Assembly: GCA_034509755.1 (NCBI GenBank)
Contig: CM067555.1
Coordinates: 46,396,255-46,460,254 of the forward strand
From: Anisodus tanguticus
Lineage: Eukaryota; Streptophyta; Magnoliopsida; Solanales; Solanaceae
Reading direction: 5' to 3'
Length of the DNA stretch: 64,000 nt
Position numbers and translations under genes: made by a program. The notes under the pieces were generated by a model. That model saw nothing but the letters and a program-made list of their open reading frames with translations. It had not been told where the DNA came from and searched no databases. Each line of letters opens with the position of its first letter. Position 1 is the stretch's first letter. This document shows positions 57,001-64,000 of this stretch, one piece after another.

Positions 57001-57588
57001 AGACTTACTTTTTTAAACTTATTTGGTACATAATGTATGCTACCTGTTACACTAGTTCCATATTTCTGCAGCTTGAGGGGAAATGATAGATTCAATTTCT
57101 TCAATAAGCTATTCAGGAAAAATCTTTTTGGGGAAAATTAACTACTACTAACAACAACATACTACTGTAATCTCACAAGTAGTATCTGAGAAAGAGAAGT
57201 TAAGTGTACGCATATTTTACCATCTCAAAAGAATTCGGGAAAATTAAGTAAATAAATAAATAAAAGATGAGATCTTCCACTTCTCTGGTGAATAGTTTTA
57301 AATCCCTCTTCTAAAAAATACAACAATTTTTTTATTACACAGAAATTAACAATTATCACCCTTTAAAAAAATCCCTCGTGATCCGTTACAATTTGAAGAG
57401 AAGAAAATGACGTATTTGAACAGAAAAAAAAGTAAATCTACAAAGATCTCTTATGTTACTAAAATTATATAACTAAAATAACATTTGTAACGGACTACAA
57501 AATCAAATCTCGGACTAAAGTAAAAAATTGATACAAAAAACACAGAAAAGAGATAGTATATGAAACAAAAAGAGAAAAAGAAGGTTAC
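57001..57588. other. AT-rich, possible intron
   Basis: If the donor at 57588 is used with the acceptor at 56452, this stretch is intronic. No coding features. Confidence 0.35.
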
Positions 57589-57896
57589 CTTTAAAGTCCC
57601 TTTTGATGTGTAACTGATTTATGTATATGGATTTTGTATAAGTGAATGATGTCTTTCTTTTTTATTTGGATGGGGAAAGTTTACTAATTTCTTGTAACTG
57701 GATTTTTGGCTAGCTGATCAACTTAAACCCTATTTTTGGTAACTATATTTATTGTCTTCTTACTCTTGGATTTTGAGAAAATAGCACTTAGGTCCTTGTG
57801 GTTTTGGATAAATGTTGAAAATTTAGCAAACCTCGAAGAGTTATTTACCTACAATTAGACATTAAATTAATTATCTATCATAGTTACATTATGCCG

Positions 57897-58105
57897 ATAT
57901 TTGGATTGGCTTATTTTAAGTGCTTGATGATTTTTAATTTTTTTTCTACTTTTTGTAATGTTTGAAAAAAGTGTTTTTAAACACTTACTTTTAGACTAAA
58001 AAATATAAAAATAAGTTAAAAGTCAAAAGTTGGTGTTTCAACTTATGACTTTTAGCTTTTTAACTTATAAACTACTTTTAAAAAGTCAATCAAAACACTC
58101 TATAT
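57897..58105. mobile_element. MITE with TTGGATTGGCTT / AAGTCAATCAAAA ends
   Basis: AT-rich inverted ends with strong internal self-complementarity (AAGTGCTT, AACACTTACTTTTAG, AAAAGTCAAAAG). It fits a common plant MITE form; the target duplication was not resolved. Confidence 0.5.
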
Positions 58106-58549
58106 GTATTTAATTACATATTATAGCTAATTACTATGTATTCATATACAAGGAAAAAAATACTACCAATTATTTCATTTTCAGATTTTGTAGCTTTAGT
58201 TTAGGTAATATTTTAATTTAATTTGGATTATCATTTAGCCGTTACTTCAAAATTGAAAGCTGATTGAGCTATATTACATCCTTCCCATATTTGTAGACCT
58301 TAGTTTAGGTAATATTTCAATTTCATTTGTATTTTCATTATACCGAAATTCTTTCATATAGGAAATTATTATAACACGTTTATCTTGAACCTTCTCCACG
58401 ACACCATTAACCATCACATGATTTCATCCCATTGAAAAGAGGCAAAACACTTAATATCAATTTAAAGGCATTTTATCATTGTTTTATGATTAAGAAAAAT
58501 AGCTATGATTAATAATAAGCCTAGAAACTATATCTATTTATGTAAGTAT

Positions 58550-59048
58550 TGTTATTAATCTGTATTGCAAAACCGATGAAGCAGTAAAATTAATTTCTGA
58601 AAATAAACAGAATCAATGTCGAAAAATAAGAATAATTTTTTCATAATATAATCGAGCCCACTTAATTCAAAGTGTGTCATCCGCCGGTCGCGGGTCGACA
58701 CGCGGATCCGGTCACTAACGAGTAGGATTGGATAAGTTAATTAATTTAATTAAATAATTAAAATTAAAGAAAATTTGGTCCAAAATGATTATCAATCAAT
58801 CAGATCATTTGGCCAAATCCAAATTCGAAGCCGAGCCGAGCGACGACGACGACGACGACGGCGCGAGGGGTCCTTGCCCCCTCAACCCTTTTAGTGACTA
58901 GAGAAGGTGTAATGTAATGTATACACCTCTCTTTTCCTTGCTTTTTCCGATGCGGGGACAACTGGTTTACCCAAGGCAAAAGGGACCTTTTACATTCCCT
59001 TCACTTTTCATCTCATAATTTCCCATTCACCAATATCAATACCCAACA
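58550..59048 (-). repeat. Left (3') LTR of the third copia element
   Basis: 499 bp, TG...CA ends (TGTTATTAATC ... ACCCAACA). It contains a (CGA)n run at about 58842-58860. The first 34 bases match the LTR start at 63967. Confidence 0.78.
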
Positions 59049-59628
59049 ATCCCTTACATGAATGGGAATGGCTATAATATAAAAGAATGCGCAGACAAGT
59101 GTGATATACAAGCGAGGATTGACTGCATCTAGATAAGTAGGTTTCCCTTTGAACTTTTCGTAGTGAACTTATATCGGATATATTCGATCAATCGGTAGAT
59201 TTGATATCTTTGAATCGTCGAACTTTGTTGTATACCTAGACAACATAAGTCACACAATCAACCCTCAACCGTTTATGGTTCTCACGGTTGTGTTCGTTTC
59301 AGCCATGAACACCTCCTGGTTTCATGAGTGCATAGAGAATGGGCCTTCACTGTCATTCCCCTTTAAAGCGGCTTACACTTAACACTCACATAGGTGATTT
59401 CTAAACATGTGGTCCTATAGACACATTATCTGGTCATACACTGCCAGATTTAGATAATCATTAAAGAACCTTAATGTTTTATTAACTCATTAACAAGCCA
59501 TAAGGTTTTATCCTTATTTCTGAATATTGTCTTCATCCGAGAATGGGTTGAGTTATTTGACAATGTTGAACCGTCAGTCACAACTTTGTTTGATCTCCTT
59601 GAACCTAGCTCTTGGGATCTCCAGTCTG

Positions 59629-60207
59629 CTAGGTAGAGTTACCGCCATAATGACTTATCATCGGCCTTAACCCCATTCTCATTGATGATCTACTAACTCC
59701 CTCTCTAGATAAGCCTTTTGTAAGCGGATCCGCCACGTTATCTCTTGACTTTACATAGTCAATCATGATAACGCCACTAGAGAGGAGTTGTCTAACGGTA
59801 TTGTGTCTTCGTCGTATGTGACGAGATTTTCTGTTGTACATTACGCTCCGTGCCCTACCTATTGCCGCTTGACTGTCATAATGTATACATATAGGAGCCA
59901 AAGGTTTGGGCCAGAATGGAATATCTTCTAAGAAATTCCGGAGCCATTCAGTTTCTTCACCGGCCTTGTCTAAAGCTATAAATTCAGATTCCATTGTAGA
60001 GCGGGTGATGCATGTCTGTTTTGATGATTTCCAAGACACTGCTCCTCCACCAATGGTGAAAATATATCCACTCGTGGATTTAACTTCAGATGATCCGGTG
60101 ATCCAGTTTGCATCACTATATCCCTCAATTACTGGGGGATATTTATTATAATGCAAAGCATAGGTTTTGGTGTGTTTTAAGTACCCCAAGACTCGTTTCA
60201 TTGCCAT
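59629..60207 (-). CDS. Copia RNase H
   Basis: 192 residues: AMKRVLGYLKHTKTYALHY, GYSDANWITGSSEVKSTSGY, MESEFIALDKAGEETEWLRN, IHYDSQAAIGRARSVMYNRK, SRHIRRRHNTVRQLLSSGV and NVADPLTKGLSREGV. The catalytic D..E..D pattern is present. It continues the polyprotein from RT with a break at about 60230-60274. Confidence 0.93.
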   Translation of the reverse strand: MAMKRVLGYLKHTKTYALHYNKYPPVIEGYSDANWITGSSEVKSTSGYIFTIGGGAVSWKSSKQTCITRSTMESEFIALDKAGEETEWLRNFLEDIPFWPKPLAPICIHYDSQAAIGRARSVMYNRKSRHIRRRHNTVRQLLSSGVIMIDYVKSRDNVADPLTKGLSREGVSRSSMRMGLRPMISHYGGNST

Positions 60208-60273
60208 CCAATGAGTTTGATTGGGATTACTCGTGAATCGACTCAGCTTGCTTATAGCACATGCTATATCTGG

Positions 60274-61029
60274 TCATGTACAATTCATAATATACATCAA
60301 ACTTCCCAAAACTCGTGCATAATCCAATTGTGAGTCACTTTCACCTTCATTCTTTTTAAGTGCAAAACTTACATCAATTGGAGTCTTTGCAACATTGAAA
60401 TTTAAATACTTAAACTTGTCAAGTACTCTTTCAATATAATGAGACTGCGATAATGCTAGACCTTGTGGAGTTTTATGAATTCTGATGCCTAAGATCAAAT
60501 CAGTAACTCTTAAGTCCTTCATATCAAATTTGCTAGCCAGCATACGCTTCGTAGCATTTACATCGGTAATATCTCTACTCATTATCAAAATGTCATCAAC
60601 ATATAAACAAACAATTACTTCATGATTTGGAGTATTCTTAATGTAAACACATTTGTCACACTCATTAATCTTAAATCCATTTGCCAACATTGTTTGGTCA
60701 AATTTCGCATGCCATTGTTTGGGTGCTTGTTTAAGTCCATAAAGTGACTTAACAAGTTTGCACACTTTCCTTTCTTTACCAGGAACCACAAAACCCTCAG
60801 GTTGTTCCATGTAAATTTCTTCCTCCAATTCTCCATTTATGAAAGATGTCTTGACATCCATTTGATGGATTTCAAGACCATATACGACTGCCAGTGCCAC
60901 TAACACCCGAATAGATGTTATTTTTGTTACCGGCGAGTATGTGTCAAAGTAATCAAGGCCTTCTTTTTGTCTATAACCTTTGACTATAAGTCTTGCCTTA
61001 TATTTGTCAATAGTGCCATCAGCTTTCAT
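60274..61029 (-). CDS. Copia reverse transcriptase
   Basis: 251 residues: DGTIDKYKARLIVKGYRQKE, GLDYFDTYSPVTKITSIRVL, HQMDVKTSFINGELEEEIYM, LVKSLYGLKQAPKQWHAKFD, VIVCLYVDDILIMSRD (YVDD active site) and LGIRIHKTPQGLALSQSHYI. Intact over the core. It belongs to the Tork/Tnt1-like style of copia by wording, which is inference. Confidence 0.93.
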   Translation of the reverse strand: MKADGTIDKYKARLIVKGYRQKEGLDYFDTYSPVTKITSIRVLVALAVVYGLEIHQMDVKTSFINGELEEEIYMEQPEGFVVPGKERKVCKLVKSLYGLKQAPKQWHAKFDQTMLANGFKINECDKCVYIKNTPNHEVIVCLYVDDILIMSRDITDVNATKRMLASKFDMKDLRVTDLILGIRIHKTPQGLALSQSHYIERVLDKFKYLNFNVAKTPIDVSFALKKNEGESDSQLDYARVLGSLMYIMNCT

Positions 61030-61063
61030 TTTCCTTTTAAAAATCTATTTTGATCCTAAAGGT

Positions 61064-62441
61064 TTATTTCCAGGGAGGAAGATCAACCAATTCCCATGTA
61101 TGGTTGTTCAAAATTGATTCAATCTCACTATTGATTGTCTCTTTCCAAAATGTTGAATCAGAAGATGACATCGCTGCTTTAAATGTTTGAGGCTCATTTT
61201 CAAGCAAGAATGTCACAAAATCTGGTCCAAAGGAAGTAGATGTCCTTTGACGTTTGCTACGCCTTGCATCCTCTTTACTTGGTGTATTTTCCTTTGGTTC
61301 TTCCCGCGGTCGTTTAGATCTTTCACTTGACGACTCACATTCAGTTTTATACGGATAAATATTTTCAAATAATTCAGCATTATCTGATTCAATTACCGTA
61401 TTAACATGAATTTCGGGATTGTCCGATTTGTGAACCAAAAAACCGACAAGCTTTGCTGTTTGTAGCATAGCCAATAAAAACACAATCCACAGTTTTTGGT
61501 TCGATTTTTACCCCTTTGGGCAAAGGAACTTGGACCTTTTCTAAACAGCCCCACATTTTGAAATATTTCAAGTTGAGTTTTCTTCCTTTCCATAGTTCAT
61601 ATGGAATAGATTGTGTTTTGCTGTGGGGCACCCTATTGAGTATTCGGTTAGCTGTAAGGATAGCTTCCCCCCACAAGCTTTGCGGTAAACCGGAACTTAT
61701 TAGTAAGGCATTCATCATTTCCTTTAATGTTCGGTTGTTCCTTTCCGCAATTCCATTTGATTGTGGTGTGTAAGGGGCAATAGTTTGATGAATAATTCCA
61801 TATTCTAAACATATCTCTGCAAAAGGAGATTCGTACTCTCCACCCCTATCACTTCTAATCATTTTTATCTTTTTATTCAATTGATTTTCCACTTTGTTCT
61901 TGTATTGCTTAAATGCATCAATTGCTTCATCCTTACTATTAAGCAAATACATATAACAATATCGAGTGCAATCGTCAATAAAAGTTATAAAATACTTTTT
62001 CCCACCGCGAGATGGTATTGACTTCATATCACATATATCTGTATGCATTAAGTCTAAAGGATTTGAATTCCTATCAATAGACTTATATGGATGTTTAACA
62101 AACTTAGATTCAACACAGATTTCACATTTAGATTTATTACACTCGAATTTAGGCAATACTTCTAAATTAATCAATTTTTGCAAGGTTTTGTAGTTGACAT
62201 GTCCTAAACGAACATGCCATAAATCATTTGACTCCAAAAAGTAAGACGAAGTTGAATTTTCATTAATACTGTCAACAACCATTACATTGAGTTTGAAAAG
62301 GCCCTCGGTGACGTAGCCCTTTCCTATGAACAAATCATTCTTACTTATTATAATTTTCTCACTAACCAACACGCACTTAAACCTGTTTTTGACGAGTAGT
62401 CCTGCTGAAACTAAATTCTTCCGAATTGTTGGAACGTGCAT
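61064..62441 (-). pseudogene. Copia integrase with GAG-pre-integrase (one frame break)
   Basis: The frame 62441-61401 has the pre-integrase LWHVRLGHVNYKTLQKLINL with CEICVESKFVKHP (HHCC), then DLMHTDICDMKSIPSRGGKK, FIDDCTRYCYMYLL, IRSDRGGEYESPFAEICLEY, TPQSNGIAERNNRTLKEMMN and ILNRVPHSKTQSIPYELWKG. A frame break at about 61450 leads into 61483-61064 (KRPREEPKENTPSKEDARRS, ...NSEIESILNNHTWELVDLP), the link to RT. Confidence 0.92.
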
Positions 62442-62502
62442 AACATTGTTGAGAGTCGTGGACCTTGCCTAAGTCATCTTCAAAAGTATCTTCTCATATC
62501 CT

Positions 62503-63567
62503 TCAACCTTGGCGTTGCGTATTTCCCATAAACAAGACTCTTCGGTCCAAATGGGAGCATAGGTTGCAAATGCTTCTTTTATAGCGCAAACATGTCGAGT
62601 GGCACCGAATCAAGCCACCACTCCTTTGGGTTTCCAACCAAATTGCACTCGATAGCATTGCACACAGATCATCCATATCATCATTCTTTTCCACCATATT
62701 GGCTTGTCCTTTTCCCTTGTTCTTTTTCGGGAGACGACAATCTGGGCTTTGTGGCCGCTTTCCCACAATTAAAGCAAGCTTGCCCTTGAATTTTTTCTTG
62801 TTGGAATCATTCTCCTTTCCGTAAGGCCTCTTCATTTTCTTGTTCTTTTTCGAGCAAAGATCTTCAACGATGTTTGCCCCTTCAATTGGTGAAGTCTTAC
62901 GGTACCTCTTCTCAGCGGTTTTGTTATCTTCCTCGATCTTGAGACGAATCACAAGATCTTCCAATTTCATTTCCTTTCTTTTGTGCTTAAGATAATTCTT
63001 GAAATCTTTCCATGAGGGCGGTAACTTCTCAATCATTGCAGCCACTTGGAATGCTTCATTTACTACCATACCTTCAAAGAATAAGGTCATGGAAGATAAG
63101 TTGAAGCTCTTGAACTTGGGTTCCAACGGTTTTTCCATCCACCATTTTGTAGTCTAGGAATTTGGCAACCACAAACTTCTTTAAGCAAGCATCTTCGGTT
63201 TTGTACTTCTTTTCAAGTGCACTCCATAGTTCTTTGGAAGTCTTTACTGAACTGTAGACGTTGTACAAGTCATCTTCTAAGGCACTCAAAATGTAGCCTT
63301 TGCACAAAAAATCAGCCTGTTTCCAAGCCTCAGTAACCATGAACGGTTGGTTGTCAGGCATGTCGGCGGCAGGCACGGGAGGGTCCTCACTGGTGAACTT
63401 TTGAATACCAAGGGTGGTAAGCCAAAAGAACATTCTTTGTCGCCATCCTTTAAAGTTGGCACCGGTGAACTTCGCAGTTTTTTCAGCCGGTGGCACAAAT
63501 GGCGATACGGTTGTAGGAGTAACCGCCGGTGCGTATTCGCAGAGGTAGTTCCAATTTCAATTGCCAT
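62503..63567 (-). pseudogene. Copia gag and protease region (broken)
   Basis: 63496-63074 encodes gag: KFTGANFKGWRQRMFFWLTT, LSALEDDLYNVYSSVKTSKE, LWSALEKKYKTEDACLKKFV. 63138-62503 continues it (FQVAAMIEKLPPSWKDFKNY, EDLVIRLKIEEDNKTAEKR, a Lys-rich part). The zinc knuckle is damaged and the DSGA protease core is only partly visible, out of frame, around 62640-62560. The start MAIEIGTTSANTH (63567) is in another frame. Confidence 0.85.
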
Positions 63568-63646
63568 TATTCGTTTGTCACTGTCAAATCGACAAACTGT
63601 TTTAGTTAATAAAACCAGAATAGCAATTCAATCACAGACTTAAACG

Positions 63647-63930
63647 ATGAAGATTTTATTTCTTCAAATCGCAGTATAATTATGAAATTTTAGTAATCCA
63701 ACGAAGTTTTTATATCTTCGAGTCAGAATACTAATATTCATATGAAGTAGAAAACTGCACAAGTTTTAATCTCCAAACCAGAATACAGCAACGATGAAGT
63801 TTTTATGTTCTTCAAATCGTTGTACAAGTATGAACTTTAATATTCCAACGAAGTTTTTATGTCTTCAATTCAGAATATGAAATTTCATACGGAGTAGAAA
63901 ACCACACAGGTTTTAGTCTCCAAAACAGAA
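63647..63930. repeat. Two-unit tandem repeat (about 145 bp) in the copia leader
   Basis: 63647-63790 and 63791-63930 are diverged copies: GATGAAGATTTTATTTCTTC / GATGAAGTTTTTATGTTCTTC, CCAACGAAGTTTTTATATC / CCAACGAAGTTTTTATGTC, GAAGTAGAAAACTGCAC / GGAGTAGAAAACCACAC, and TTTTAATCTCCAAA / TTTTAGTCTCCAAA. It lies between the right LTR and gag, in the untranslated leader. Confidence 0.8.
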
Positions 63931-64000
63931 TACAAATTAATCTAAAAAATATAATTTCCTTAAGATTGTTATGAATCTGTATTGCAAAACCGATGAAGCA

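Larger units (their letters stand above)
58550..64000 (-). mobile_element. Ty1/copia element cut by the window end
   Basis: The left LTR (58550-59048) starts TGTTATTAATCTGTATTGC. The right LTR begins at 63967 (TGTTATGAATCTGTATTGC) and is cut after 34 bases. A polypurine tract (CATGTAAGGGAT on the minus strand) adjoins the left LTR. Gag, integrase, RT and RNase H are in copia order on the minus strand. The sequence next to the right LTR (ATCTTAAGGAAATT) does not match the usual tRNA-Met primer site. Gag and the protease region contain breaks. Confidence 0.9.

Overview
This is a plant nuclear window, most likely from a Solanaceae genome (tomato, potato, pepper or tobacco relatives). The grounds are spliced plant genes with GT-AG introns and Solanaceae-type repeats: Au and TS SINEs, RTE LINE tails ending in TTG repeats, and foldback MITEs reading CTATGTTGCTCGGA. 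I see no bacterial operon, CRISPR array or intact nuclear RNA gene. Most of the sequence is transposon-derived.

Layout. 1-489: 3' end and LTR of a Ty1/copia element. 1035-2395: an Au SINE, then a 5'-truncated RTE LINE. 2960-3930: a degenerate array apparently built from SINE and LINE tails. 4562-6933: a NAC transcription factor gene (+). 7470-12333: a complete but decayed copia element (-) with 5-bp target duplications. 13297-19019: a second LTR element (-) with gag-like coding but no recognisable pol. 19020-25400: AT-rich, with a MITE and Helitron-like ends. 25826-33095: a seven-exon gene (-) for a ubiquitin-like/SAYSvFN-domain membrane protein, whose introns and promoter carry a SINE, an RTE LINE and two Mutator-type MITEs. 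34194-39171: an L1-type LINE (+) with 14-bp target duplications, itself interrupted by a mitochondrial-like DNA patch. 39172-39915: a long-armed inverted-repeat element. 40260-42118: the mitochondrial glycine decarboxylase H-protein gene (+). 42844-46809: a broken CYP88-like cytochrome P450 (-). 47000-50127: a truncated Athila/Tat-like Ty3/gypsy body (+). 50380-52062: a gypsy LTR-like block carrying a TS SINE. 52222-58105: mostly repeats, one unidentified ORF and a possible small transcript. 58550-64000: a third copia element (-), cut by the window end.

Three genes look potentially functional: the NAC factor (nuclear regulator), the UBL-SAYSvFN protein (probable ER-membrane role) and GDC-H (photorespiration). 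They do not form a functional cluster. I found no convincing new multi-gene system. The most interesting signals are structural: (i) tandem duplications that copied 3' splice sites in two different genes; (ii) a tandem array made from SINE/LINE tails; (iii) a gag-only LTR element; (iv) two sibling MULE-type MITEs with clean 9-bp target duplications, one containing a minisatellite; (v) a patch resembling mitochondrial rrn18 and trnE inside an L1; (vi) a P450 pseudogene whose exon 2 start seems to be replaced by a copy of its own splice-donor region.
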